64,000 nucleotides of DNA from Vicinamibacteria bacterium (GTDB lineage Bacteria; Acidobacteriota; Vicinamibacteria; Fen-336), in contig JAMQGV010000050.1 in assembly GCA_025994075.1 (NCBI GenBank), positions 1 to 64,000 on the forward strand, read 5' to 3'. Numbering within the stretch: the stretch's first letter is position 1; each line of letters begins with the position of its first letter. The notes under the pieces are model-generated. The model was not told the origin of the DNA. It saw only the letters and a program-made list of their open reading frames with translations, and did no database searches. Of this stretch, positions 24,569 through 32,987 are shown one piece after another. The translations under genes and the position numbers were made by a program.

Positions 24569-26869
24569 ATGCTGACTTCGATCCTCCTCCTTTTTGCGGC
24601 CTCGAGCCTTGCCCCGCTCGCCCACCGGGCGCTCGGGAAGCGGGCCGGCGTGTGCCTGGCCGCCGTGCCGGCGCTGCTCTTCGCCCACTTCGTGGGCCAG
24701 CTCGGGAGCGTGACGGCGGGGCGCGCCAGCGCCGAGTCGTGGGACTGGGTCGCTGGACTCGGCATCCGCCTCGCGTTCCACCTCGACGGCCTGTCGCTGC
24801 TCTTCGCGCTGCTCGTCACCGGCATCGGGGCCCTGGTGCTCGTCTACGGCGCGGGCTACCTGGAAGGCGACCCGCGGCTGCCCCGCTTCTCGGCCGCGAT
24901 GCTGTTCTTCATGGCCGCGATGCTGGGCCTGGTGCTGGCCGACGACGCCATCGTGCTGTTCGTGTTCTGGGAGCTGACCAGCGTCAGCTCCTACCTGCTG
25001 ATCGGCTTCGACCACGAGCAGGAGAAGGCCCGCAAGAGCGCGCTGCAGGCGCTGTTCGTGACGGGCGCCGGCGGCCTCGCGATGCTGGCCGGCCTGCTGC
25101 TGCTGGGCGAAGCGGCGGGCACCCTGCAGCTCTCGGCGCTGGGCGCGGAGGCGGCCCGCATCCAGGGCCACGCGCTGCACCTGCCGGCGCTGCTGCTGAT
25201 CCTGCTCGGCGCGTTCACCAAGTCGGCCCAGTTCCCGTTCCACTTCTGGCTGCCCGGCGCGATGGCCGCCCCCAGCCCGGTCAGCGCGTACCTGCACTCG
25301 GCGACGATGGTGAAGGCCGGCATCTACCTGCTGGCGCGGCTCAACCCGGCGCTGGGCGGCACCGACGCCTGGCACTACCTCGTGATCCTGGCGGGCGCCG
25401 CGACGCTCGTCACCGGCGCCGTGCTGGCCTACGGCCAGACCGACCTCAAGCGGCTGCTGGCGTTCACGACGGTCAGCGCGCTCGGCACCCTGACCCTGCT
25501 GGTCGGCATCTCGACCGAGCACTCGGCGCGGGCGGCGATGGCGTTCCTGCTCGTCCACGCGCTCTACAAGGCGGCGCTGTTCCTCGGCGTCGGCGCCATC
25601 GACCACGAGGCGGGGACCCGCGACGTGCGGGAGCTGGGCGGGCTGGCGCGGGCGATGCCGCTGACGGCCTTCGCGGTGTGCGCCTCGGCGCTGTCGATGG
25701 CCGGGCTGCCGCCGCTGTTCGGCTACGTCGCCAAGGAGTTCTTCCACGAGGCCAAGCAGGAGGTGCCGCGCGCCGCCGCCTGGGTCAGCACGGCCAGCTT
25801 CCTCGGCAGCGCGCTGGTGGCCGCAGCCGCCGGCCTCGTCGCGTGGCGCCCGTTCTTCGGCCGGCGCCGCTCGCAACTGTCGGCCCACGAGGCGCCGCCC
25901 GCACTGTGGCTGGGGCCCGTGCTGCTGGCGCTGCTCGGCGTCGCGCTGGGGCTGTTCCCCGGCAGCCTCGCCGTGCCGCTGATCCAGCCCGCGGCGAGCG
26001 CGATGCGTGGCGAACCGACCGTCGTCGAACTGGCCCCGTGGCTGGGGCTCAGCCCGGCGCTGGTGCAGAGCCTGCTGATGCTGGCCGCGGGCGCCGTGCT
26101 CTATGCCGTCCACGACCGCGCGCTCGCCGCTCTCGCGCCGCTGCGCGGCCTCGCGAGGCTCGGCCCCGACCGCGGTTATCAGGCGCTGATGGCGGGCCTG
26201 GTGGCGCTGGCCCGGGCCCAGACGCGGGCGCTGCAGAACGGCGTGCTGGGCGTCTACCTGCTGGTGACGATCGGCAGCGCGGTGGCGCTGGCCGGCTACG
26301 CGCTGTTCAGCCGCGCGACCCTCGCCGCGCCGGCCGGCGGCGGAGTGCGCCTCGGCGAGGCCGCCGTGGCGCTGGCGATGGTGGTCGGCGCCGTCGCGGT
26401 GATCCGCGCGCGCACGACGCTGATCGGCGTCGCCGCGCTGGGCGTCGTCGGCTACGGCGTCGCGGTGATCTTCCTGCTGTTCGGCGGGCCCGACCTGGCG
26501 CTGACCCAGTTCGCGATCGAGACGCTGTCGGTGCTGCTGTTCGTGCTGGTGCTGCGCCGGCTGCCGCCGCTGCGCCAGCTCTCGCCGCGCTCCGAGCACC
26601 TGCGCGACGGGCTGGTGGCGGTGTCGGGCGGACTGTTCGTGACGGCGCTCGTGCTCGCCGCCACCGCGACCCCCCATGCCACCCCGCTGCGCGACTGGTT
26701 CGCCGCCAACTCCTTGTCCGCCGCCCAGGGCCGCAACGTCGTCAACGTGATCCTGGTCGACTTCCGCGCCTTCGACACTCTGGGCGAGATCACCGTGCTG
26801 GCCGTGGCGGCGCTGGGCGTGGTGGCGCTGCTGCGCCTGCGCCCCGAGGACCGCAAGGAGTCGCTGTGA
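24569..26869 (+). CDS. mrpA: Mrp Na+/H+ antiporter subunit A
   Basis: This 766-residue subunit resembles NuoL/ND5 of complex I over residues 1-500 (VFWELTSVSSYLLIGFDHE, then GAFTKSAQFPFHFWLPGAMAAPSPVSAYLHSATMVKAGIYLLAR, the proton-channel Lys/Glu region) and carries the C-terminal extension (about 590-766; FGGPDLALTQFAIETLSV and DFRAFDTLGEITVL) typical of MrpA. It exchanges cytoplasmic Na+ for protons and supports pH and salt tolerance. Around 20 transmembrane helices are expected. The stop overlaps mrpB (GTGA). Confidence 0.95.
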   Translation: MLTSILLLFAASSLAPLAHRALGKRAGVCLAAVPALLFAHFVGQLGSVTAGRASAESWDWVAGLGIRLAFHLDGLSLLFALLVTGIGALVLVYGAGYLEGDPRLPRFSAAMLFFMAAMLGLVLADDAIVLFVFWELTSVSSYLLIGFDHEQEKARKSALQALFVTGAGGLAMLAGLLLLGEAAGTLQLSALGAEAARIQGHALHLPALLLILLGAFTKSAQFPFHFWLPGAMAAPSPVSAYLHSATMVKAGIYLLARLNPALGGTDAWHYLVILAGAATLVTGAVLAYGQTDLKRLLAFTTVSALGTLTLLVGISTEHSARAAMAFLLVHALYKAALFLGVGAIDHEAGTRDVRELGGLARAMPLTAFAVCASALSMAGLPPLFGYVAKEFFHEAKQEVPRAAAWVSTASFLGSALVAAAAGLVAWRPFFGRRRSQLSAHEAPPALWLGPVLLALLGVALGLFPGSLAVPLIQPAASAMRGEPTVVELAPWLGLSPALVQSLLMLAAGAVLYAVHDRALAALAPLRGLARLGPDRGYQALMAGLVALARAQTRALQNGVLGVYLLVTIGSAVALAGYALFSRATLAAPAGGGVRLGEAAVALAMVVGAVAVIRARTTLIGVAALGVVGYGVAVIFLLFGGPDLALTQFAIETLSVLLFVLVLRRLPPLRQLSPRSEHLRDGLVAVSGGLFVTALVLAATATPHATPLRDWFAANSLSAAQGRNVVNVILVDFRAFDTLGEITVLAVAALGVVALLRLRPEDRKESL

Positions 26870-27285
26870 CGCTCGACTCTCCGATCCTGCGCTCCGCCAC
26901 CCGGCTGCTGCTGCCGCTGACGCTGATGTTCTCCGTGTTCCTGCTGGTGCGCGGCCACAACGAGCCCGGCGGCGGCTTCGTCGGCGGCCTGGTGGCTGCC
27001 GCCGCCTTCGCCCTGGTGCTGCTCGTCCAGGGCCAGGGCGCGGCGCGCGACCTGCTGCGGGTCGACCCGTTGTCGCTGGTCGCCGCCGGGCTGTTCACCG
27101 CGCTCTGCTCCGGCCTGCCGCCGCTGCTGGCCGGCGGCGCGTTCATGACCGGTTCCTGGCTGAAGACGCCGCTGCCGGTCGTCGGCAAGCTCGGCACGCC
27201 CGTGCTGTTCGACGTCGGCGTCTTCCTGGTCGTGCTCGGCATCACGATGGCGATCCTGTTCGCGCTGGCGGAGGAGGAGCGGTGA
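26866..27285 (+). CDS. mrpB: Mrp antiporter subunit B
   Basis: The 139-residue product starts at a GTG overlapping the mrpA stop. The family signature HNEPGGGFVGGLV is at about residues 31-43, with four membrane helices; KTPLPVVGKLGTPVLFDVGVFLVVLG is characteristic. It is part of the seven-subunit antiporter. The 4-nt overlaps on both sides imply translational coupling. Confidence 0.95.
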   Translation: MTLDSPILRSATRLLLPLTLMFSVFLLVRGHNEPGGGFVGGLVAAAAFALVLLVQGQGAARDLLRVDPLSLVAAGLFTALCSGLPPLLAGGAFMTGSWLKTPLPVVGKLGTPVLFDVGVFLVVLGITMAILFALAEEER

Positions 27286-27629
27286 CCGCCCTGCTCGCCG
27301 TCGTCATCGGCATCCTCTACGGCGCGGGGCTGTACCTGGTGATGCGCCGCAGCATCGTCAAGCTGGTGCTCGGCCTCGGGCTGCTGACCCACGCCGCCAA
27401 CCTGTTGATCTTCACGATGGGCCGGGTCTCGCGCGACGGGGCCCCGATCGTGCCGCCGGGTGCCGCGGAACTGACCGCCCCCTACTCCGACCCCGTGCCG
27501 CAGGCGCTGGTGCTGACCGCGATCGTGATCAGCTTCGGCGTCCAGGCCTTCCTGCTCGTGCTCGTCAAGCTCGCCCACCGCGCCACCGGCACGGACGATC
27601 TCGACGCGCTGCGTTCGACCGACCAATGA
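27282..27629 (+). CDS. mrpC: Mrp antiporter subunit C
   Basis: The 115-residue NuoK-like protein has three membrane helices. Diagnostic segments are GLYLVMRRSIVKLVLGLGLLTHAANLLIFTMG and PVPQALVLTAIVISFGVQAF, including the conserved Glu/His-equivalent intramembrane positions of the family. The start is GTG, overlapping the mrpB stop. Confidence 0.95.
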   Translation: MTALLAVVIGILYGAGLYLVMRRSIVKLVLGLGLLTHAANLLIFTMGRVSRDGAPIVPPGAAELTAPYSDPVPQALVLTAIVISFGVQAFLLVLVKLAHRATGTDDLDALRSTDQ

Positions 27630-29125
27630 CCCGCGCGCTCCCGGTGCTGCCGGTGCTGGTGCCGCTCGCCACCGCGATCGCCTGCCTGGCCCTGCACGCG
27701 TTTCCGCGCGCGCGCCGCGCCGCGAGCGTCGGCGGCGCCGGGCTGCTGCTGCTGGCCGCCGCGGCCCTGCTGCGCCACGTCGACGCGGCGGAGTTCGCGG
27801 TGCTGCAGGTCGGCGCCTGGCCCGCGCCGTTCGGGATCAGCCTGGTCGCCGACCGCTTCGCCGCGATCCTGGTGCTGCTGACCGGCGTCACCGGGCTCGC
27901 CGTGGCGGTGTACTCGCTGGGCTCGATCGACGACGTGCGCGAGGCCCACGGCTATCACACGCTGTTCCACGTGCTGCTGGCCGGCGTGTGCATGGCGTTC
28001 CTCACCGGCGACCTGTTCAACCTCTACGTCGCCTTCGAGGTGATGCTGATGGCGTCGTTCGTGCTGCTCGCGCTCGGCGGCGAGCGCGCGCAGCTCGAGG
28101 GCGCCGTCAAGTACGTGACGCTGAACCTGCTGTCCTCGGGCTTCTTCCTGGTGGCCGTCGGCACCCTCTACGGCGTCGCCGGCACGCTGAACATGGCCGA
28201 CCTGGCGCGGACCCTGGAGTCCGGCGTGGCGCCCGGGCTGTCGACCACCCTCGCCTGCCTGCTGCTGGTCGCCTTCGGCATCAAGGCCGCCGTGTTCCCG
28301 CTGTTCTTCTGGCTGCCGGCCTCGTACCACACGCCGCCGGTCGCCGTTTCCGCGGTGTTCGCGGGGCTGCTGACCAAGGTCGGCGTCTACGCCCTGGTGC
28401 GCGCCTTCACGCTGATCTTCAGGGCGGAGCCGGAGTTCACCGACGCGCTGATCCTGGGCATCGCCGTGTTCACGATGGTGACGGGCGTGCTCGGCGCCGC
28501 GGCCCAGTTCGAGTTCCGCCGCGTGCTCTCGTTCCACATCGTGAGCCAGATCGGCTACATGGTGCTGGGCCTCGGCCTCGCCACCCCGCTGGCGCTGGCC
28601 GGCACGGTGTTCTACCTGATGCACCACATCGTGGTGAAGACCAACCTGTTCCTGGTCGGCGGCCTGGTCAAGTGGATCGGCGGCACCCTCGCCCTCGAGT
28701 CGCTCGGCGGCATCTACAAGCGGCGGCCCGCGCTCGCCCTGCTGTTCCTGGTGCCGGCCTTCTCGCTCGCCGGCATCCCGCCGCTCTCGGGCTTCTGGGG
28801 CAAGCTGGTGCTGGTCAAGGCCGGGCTCGACGCCGGGCAGTACCTGGTCACCGCGATCGCGCTGGCGGTCAGCCTGCTCACGCTGTACTCGATGACCAAG
28901 CTGTGGAACGAGGCGTTCTGGAAGGAGCCGCCGGCGCCCGGCCCGCGCGAGGACCAGCCGTTGCCCTGGACGCTGCTCGGCCCCGTGGTGGCGCTGGCCG
29001 CGATCACGGTCGCGGTCGGCCTGGCCGCAGGACCGGTGTTCGACCTGGCGAGCCGCGCGGGCGCGCAGCTCTCCGACCCGGCCCGCTACGTGGAGGCCGT
29101 GCTCGGCCCGGGAGCGGCGCGGTGA
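27626..29125 (+). CDS. mrpD: Mrp antiporter subunit D
   Basis: This 499-residue NuoN/NuoM-like proton-pumping subunit has about 14 helices. Residues around FNLYVAFEVMLMASFVLLALGG hold the conserved Glu of helix 5, and FGIKAAVFPLFFWLPASYHTPP the conserved Lys of helix 7. The discontinuous-helix segment is FAGLLTKVGVYALVR. The start is ATG, overlapping the mrpC stop; the end overlaps mrpE. Confidence 0.95.
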   Translation: MTRALPVLPVLVPLATAIACLALHAFPRARRAASVGGAGLLLLAAAALLRHVDAAEFAVLQVGAWPAPFGISLVADRFAAILVLLTGVTGLAVAVYSLGSIDDVREAHGYHTLFHVLLAGVCMAFLTGDLFNLYVAFEVMLMASFVLLALGGERAQLEGAVKYVTLNLLSSGFFLVAVGTLYGVAGTLNMADLARTLESGVAPGLSTTLACLLLVAFGIKAAVFPLFFWLPASYHTPPVAVSAVFAGLLTKVGVYALVRAFTLIFRAEPEFTDALILGIAVFTMVTGVLGAAAQFEFRRVLSFHIVSQIGYMVLGLGLATPLALAGTVFYLMHHIVVKTNLFLVGGLVKWIGGTLALESLGGIYKRRPALALLFLVPAFSLAGIPPLSGFWGKLVLVKAGLDAGQYLVTAIALAVSLLTLYSMTKLWNEAFWKEPPAPGPREDQPLPWTLLGPVVALAAITVAVGLAAGPVFDLASRAGAQLSDPARYVEAVLGPGAAR

Positions 29126-29589
29126 AGCTGGAGGCGCTGGCGCTGGCACTCGGCTGGATGGCGCTCACGGGCGACGGCTCGCCCGCGGCGGCGGTCTTCG
29201 GCCTCGGGCTGGGTCTCGCCCTGCTGCGGCTTTCGAAGCCGCTCGGCGGCGAGGGGTTCGCGCGCGTCCGCCTCCACCGCCTGCCCGGCTTCGCGCTGTT
29301 CTTCGCGCGCGAGATCGTGGTCTCGAACCTGAAGGTCGCGGCGGCCGTGCTGGCGCCGGCCGGCCGGCTGCGGCCGGCGATCGTCGCGGTGCCGCTGCGG
29401 CTCGACCGCGACGCGGAGATCGCGCTGCTCGCCGACCTGATCACCCTGACGCCGGGCACGCTCAGCCTCGACGTGTCGTCCGACCGCCGCACGCTGTACG
29501 TGCACGCGATGTCGACGCAGAGCCCCGACGAGCTGCGCCACGAGATCCGCGACGGCTTCGAGCGCCGCATCCTGGAGGTGTTCCGGTGA
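29122..29589 (+). CDS. mrpE: Mrp antiporter subunit E
   Basis: The 155-residue protein has two to three N-terminal helices, then a cytoplasmic domain with the family motif LLADLITLTPGTLSLDVS and the strand TLYVHAMS. The start is GTG, overlapping the mrpD stop. MrpE stabilises the complex. Confidence 0.93.
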   Translation: MKLEALALALGWMALTGDGSPAAAVFGLGLGLALLRLSKPLGGEGFARVRLHRLPGFALFFAREIVVSNLKVAAAVLAPAGRLRPAIVAVPLRLDRDAEIALLADLITLTPGTLSLDVSSDRRTLYVHAMSTQSPDELRHEIRDGFERRILEVFR

Positions 29590-29855
29590 CCGCAGCCGTC
29601 GGCGCTGCGCTGGCGCTGGCCCTGATCGGGGCCGGAGTGCTGCTCGCCTTCGTGCGCCTTGTGCGGGGGCCCGACCTCGCCAACAGGGTGGTGGCGGTCG
29701 ACCTGCTGAGCGCGTTGGGCATCGGCGTGGCCGGCGCCGGCTCGGTGCTGGCCGGCGACCCCGTGTACCTGGACGTCGCGCTGGTGCTGGCGCTGGTCGC
29801 CTTCCTGGGCACCGTGGCCTTCGCCCGCTACGCGGAGCGCGGAGGCGCCGAATGA
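29586..29855 (+). CDS. mrpF: Mrp antiporter subunit F
   Basis: The 89-residue protein has three helices with the conserved RLVRGPDLANRVVAVDLL segment and a charged middle helix. The start is GTG, overlapping the mrpE stop; the end overlaps mrpG. Confidence 0.93.
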   Translation: MTAAVGAALALALIGAGVLLAFVRLVRGPDLANRVVAVDLLSALGIGVAGAGSVLAGDPVYLDVALVLALVAFLGTVAFARYAERGGAE

Positions 29856-30211
29856 CGGGCTGGCTGGTCGCGGCACTGCTGCTGCTGGGCGCGGCGTTCA
29901 TGCTGCTGGCGGCGCTGGGACTGGTGCGGCTGCCCGACCTCTATCTGCGGATGTCGGCGACCTCGAAGGCCGCGACGCTCGGCGCCTCGCTGATCCTGGC
30001 CGGGGCCGGGCTGCACTTCGGGACCGCGGCCGTCGCCGGCCGCGCGGTCGTGGTGATCGTGTTCCTGTTCCTGACGGCCCCGGTCGCGGCCCACGCGATC
30101 GGCCGCGCCGGATACCGGCGCGGCAGCCCGCTGTGGGAAGGAACGACGGTCGACGAGTTGCGAGACGCCGAGGCCCGTCGCCGGGACCGCGGCAGGAGGA
30201 ACGACGCTTGA
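29852..30211 (+). CDS. mrpG: Mrp antiporter subunit G
   Basis: The 119-residue protein has three helices. The segment LGLVRLPDLYLRMSATSKAATLGASLIL is diagnostic for MrpG, followed by VIVFLFLTAPVAAHAIGRAGYRRG. The cytoplasmic tail is highly charged. The stop overlaps the TTG start of the antiporter gene that follows. Confidence 0.94.
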   Translation: MTGWLVAALLLLGAAFMLLAALGLVRLPDLYLRMSATSKAATLGASLILAGAGLHFGTAAVAGRAVVVIVFLFLTAPVAAHAIGRAGYRRGSPLWEGTTVDELRDAEARRRDRGRRNDA

Positions 30212-31284
30212 GCGTGACGACGGTGGTGCTGTTCGTGGCGGGCCTGGCCCTGCTGGTGCTGGGGGCCGACCTGCTGGTCAAGGGCGCGTCGCGGCTGGCG
30301 GCGGCGCTCGGCATCTCGCCGCTGGTGATCGGGCTGACCGTCGTCGCCTACGGCACCAGCGCGCCGGAGATGGCCGTCAGCGTCAAGTCGGCGTTCCTCG
30401 GCCAGGCCGACCTCGCGCTCGGCAACGTGGTCGGCAGCAACATCTTCAACGTGCTCTTCATCCTCGGCGCCTCGGCCCTGATCTCGCCGCTCGTCGTCTC
30501 GGCCCAGATCGTGCGACTCGACGTGCCGATCATGATCGCCCTCTCGGTCGCGACCTGGATGCTGTGCCTCGACGGCGGGATCGGGCGGCTCGACGGCGTG
30601 CTGCTGTTCGGCGGCGCGATCGCCTACACCGTCTTCCAGATCGTGCAGAGCCGGCGCGAGTCGGCGGCGATCCAGGCGGAGTTCGCCGCGGAGTACGAGC
30701 CGCGGGAGAAGACCTCGACGGCCGCCAACCTGGGCTGGGTCGCGGTCGGCCTGGCGCTGCTGGTGCTGGGCTCGCGCTGGCTCGTCGACGGCGCGGTGGC
30801 CTTCGCCCAGGCGCTGGGAGTCAGCGAGCTCGTGATCGGCCTCACCATCGTCGCCGCCGGCACCTCGCTGCCCGAGGTCGCCACCTCGATCCTGGCCGCG
30901 ATCCGGGGCGAGCGCGACATCGCCGTCGGCAACGTGGTGGGCAGCAACATCTTCAACATCCTGGCCGTGCTCGGCATGACCGGCCTGGTGGCGCCGCAGG
31001 GACTCGCAGCCCCGCCGGCACTGATGGCGTTCGACCTGCCGGTGATGATCGCGGTCGCGGTCGCCTGCCTGCCGATCTTCGCCAGCGGCTCCGTCATCGC
31101 GCGCTGGGAGGGGGCGCTGTTCCTCTTCTACTTCGTCGCCTACACCGCCTACGTCGTGATGGCCGCCCAGCACCACGACGCCCTGCCGATGTACGGCCTG
31201 GTCATGGGCGCCTTCGTGCTGCCGCTGACGGCGCTCACGCTGGCCGTGGTCGGCTGGCGGGCCTGGCGCGAGCGGCGGGGGTAG
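30208..31284 (+). CDS. Calcium/sodium antiporter (CaCA family, YrbG-like)
   Basis: The 358-residue membrane protein has the two alpha-repeats of cation/Ca2+ exchangers: GTSAPEMAVS with GNVVGSNIFNVL (residues about 50-90), and GTSLPEVATS with GNVVGSNIFNIL (about 220-255). About ten helices are expected. The start is TTG, overlapping the mrpG stop, with AGGAGGA 7 nt before it; a GTG two codons later is less well spaced. Placement directly after mrpG suggests a joint Na+/Ca2+ homeostasis unit, with Mrp providing the Na+ gradient. Confidence 0.92.
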   Translation: MSVTTVVLFVAGLALLVLGADLLVKGASRLAAALGISPLVIGLTVVAYGTSAPEMAVSVKSAFLGQADLALGNVVGSNIFNVLFILGASALISPLVVSAQIVRLDVPIMIALSVATWMLCLDGGIGRLDGVLLFGGAIAYTVFQIVQSRRESAAIQAEFAAEYEPREKTSTAANLGWVAVGLALLVLGSRWLVDGAVAFAQALGVSELVIGLTIVAAGTSLPEVATSILAAIRGERDIAVGNVVGSNIFNILAVLGMTGLVAPQGLAAPPALMAFDLPVMIAVAVACLPIFASGSVIARWEGALFLFYFVAYTAYVVMAAQHHDALPMYGLVMGAFVLPLTALTLAVVGWRAWRERRG

Positions 31285-31331
31285 CCGGGCGACGGCGCCA
31301 CCCTGCGAACGGCCACGCTGCGAACGGCGCT

Positions 31332-31774
31332 CTCTGTGTCCCTCTGTGCCCTCGGTGCCTCTGTGGCGTCGTTGCCGTCGTTAGCGTCCCCCCAGCGGTC
31401 GTCGGCCGGCGAAACGGCGCCACCGAGGCACAGAGACACAGAGATTCACCGAGGGGCGACCCACACCTCTCTGTGTCCCTCTGTGCCCTCGGTGCCTCTG
31501 TGGCGTCGTTACCGTCGTTAGCGTCCCCGCAGCGGTCGTCGGCCGGCGAAACGGCGCCACCGAGGCACAGAGGCACAGAGATTCACCGAGGCGGGGCGAG
31601 CCACACCTCTCTGTGTCCCTCTGTGCCCTCGGTGCCTCTGTGGCGTCGTTGCCGTCCCGTGGAACGACGCCACCGAGGCACAGAGACACAGAGGTTCACA
31701 GAGGGCGTTCAAGGCCTGCACCTCTGTCCGTCCTCTGTGCGTCTCGGTGGCCTCGGTGACTCTGTGGCGTCGTT
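31332..31774. repeat. Array of CTCTGTG-type inverted repeats, about 140-bp period
   Basis: Four copies of module A (CTCTGTGTCCCTCTGTGCCC then TCGGTGCCTCTGTGGCG) start at 31332, 31469, 31609 and about 31721. Three copies of the inverted module B (CACCGAGGCACAGAGACACA core) lie at 31417-31454, 31553-31591 and 31665-31705. A and B are largely reverse complements, so each A-spacer-B unit can fold into a stem of about 30 bp. Spacers between A and B are also nearly identical (GCGGTCGTCGGCCGGCGAAA). The array fills the 526-nt gap between convergent genes and contains no credible gene; the open frames across it are artefacts. Similar CACAGAGGCACAGAG sequences are, from memory, dispersed repeats in many environmental genomes. 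Confidence 0.9.
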
Positions 31775-31810
31775 ACCGTCCCCGCCGGGGGGTAGCGCGT
31801 CGTTAGCCGG

Positions 31811-32440
31811 TCAGTGGACGTGGCGGCGGCCGGCTACAGGGGCCCGCTGCTCGAGGGCCTGGAACTCGAGCAGGTCGAGCAGGCGGCGGCCGCGCTCGTG
31901 GGCGTCGCCGGCGTCGACCAGCGACTGGCGCTCCACCGCGCCCATCGGCAGCGCCTGGGCGAGGGCGTTCACGAACGTCGCGTCGTCGACCTCGCCCTGC
32001 ACGACCAGCACCGCAGGACCGTCCGGGGCGCGGCCCAGAGCCGACAGCAGGCTCTTGCGGGCGTCCGCCAGGTCGTTGCCGGTGCCATCTCCTTCGGCCA
32101 GCGACTCCACCGTGGCGACGCGGTACGGGTGGCCCGGGTGTTCCTCGACGATGCGGAAGCGGGACAGGCCCCGCAGCCGCATGTCGTAGCGGCCGTCGGG
32201 CCGCCGCTCGATCTCCTCGATGCGGCCGGCACAGCCCACGGGAAACACGGCGGGACGCCCCTCGTAGTCGGCCTCGAAGCCGGGGCGCAGGATCACGAGG
32301 CCGATCGTGCGGTCGCCCTCGAGCGCGTCGGCCACCATCCGCCGGTAGCGCGGCTCGAAGACGTGCAGCGGCAACGGCAGCCCCGGGAACAGGGCCACGT
32401 CGGGGAGCGGGAACAGCGGGATCCGGAGGGGCAGCGCCAT
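31811..32440 (-). CDS. LON substrate-binding (N-domain) protein
   Basis: The 209-residue protein consists of a stand-alone LON N-terminal domain: IPLFPLPDVALFPGLPLPLHVFEPRYRRMV at the start, then GRIEEIERRPDGRYDMRLRG, followed by a helical C-terminal part. There is no ATPase or protease domain. Family members are thought to bind unfolded peptides; function is unproven. It lies 46 nt after the A-type Fe-S carrier gene on the same strand, with a hairpin between, and ends beside the repeat array. Confidence 0.87.
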   Translation of the reverse strand: MALPLRIPLFPLPDVALFPGLPLPLHVFEPRYRRMVADALEGDRTIGLVILRPGFEADYEGRPAVFPVGCAGRIEEIERRPDGRYDMRLRGLSRFRIVEEHPGHPYRVATVESLAEGDGTGNDLADARKSLLSALGRAPDGPAVLVVQGEVDDATFVNALAQALPMGAVERQSLVDAGDAHERGRRLLDLLEFQALEQRAPVAGRRHVH

Positions 32441-32448
32441 GTGGTCGC

Positions 32449-32471
32449 GGGGGCGCCCTTTCAGCGCCCCC
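32449..32471 (-). other. 8-bp stem hairpin in the leader of the LON-domain gene
   Basis: GGGGGCGC (32449-32456) pairs with GCGCCCCC (32464-32471) across a 7-nt loop. It has no T run and sits 9-31 nt before the LON-domain ATG on the minus strand, where it may hinder translation or stabilise the downstream mRNA. Confidence 0.35.
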
Positions 32472-32486
32472 GCCTCCCCGCGGGGA

Positions 32487-32834
32487 TCAGTGGTTGAACG
32501 CCCCCGACTCGGTGCTGAACGAGTGGCCGCAGCCGCAGCTCGACTTGGCGTTCGGGTTCTTGATCGCGAAGCCGCCGCCCATCAGGTCTTCCTTGTAGTC
32601 GACCTGGGCGCCGTCGAGGTACTTGAGGCTCATCGGGTCGACGATCACCTTGATGCCGTCGATCTCGAACACCTCGTCGCCGTCGCTGACCTCGTCGAGG
32701 ACCATCCCGTACTGGAAGCCCGAGCAGCCGCCGCCCTGCACGTAGATGCGGAGCCCGCCCTGCGGCAGCGCCTCCTTCTCCTGCGCCAGGATGCCCTTCA
32801 CCTTCTCCGCGGCCACCGCCGTCATCTCGATCAT
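32487..32834 (-). CDS. erpA: A-type iron-sulfur carrier protein (ErpA/IscA family)
   Basis: This 115-residue protein delivers Fe-S clusters to apo-enzymes. Ligand cysteines are Cys37 (GGGCSGF) and Cys100 and Cys102 (SSCGCGHSF), the family pattern. VDPMSLKYLDGAQVDYKEDLMGGGF is typical of the ErpA/IscA group; which subtype is uncertain. The window encodes several clients (LipA, the NuoF-like protein, probably TrpRS). The leader is about 70 nt from a TACCCT at 32904-32909 on the minus strand; the gene is divergent from the NuoF-like gene. Confidence 0.9.
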   Translation of the reverse strand: MIEMTAVAAEKVKGILAQEKEALPQGGLRIYVQGGGCSGFQYGMVLDEVSDGDEVFEIDGIKVIVDPMSLKYLDGAQVDYKEDLMGGGFAIKNPNAKSSCGCGHSFSTESGAFNH

Positions 32835-32987
32835 CGTCGCCTCGCCTCAACCGGGGCGCACCCCTCCCGGAACTGAAAACCGGGTTCGGCGCCCGCCACA
32901 CACAGGGTAACCCGAAACCCTGCTCGGGCGGCAAGACCCTGGACGGCTTCGCGCTACGATCCGGGCTTTCGGGGCGGAGGAGACACC

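Noticed and set aside
31149..31721. Small proteins encoded by the CTCTGTG array
   Set aside because: All frames are translations of the repeat itself, overlap each other on both strands and lack ribosome-binding sites.
31332..31774. CRISPR array
   Set aside because: Repeats are too long, alternate in orientation, and the intervening sequences are nearly identical rather than unique. No cas genes are in the window.
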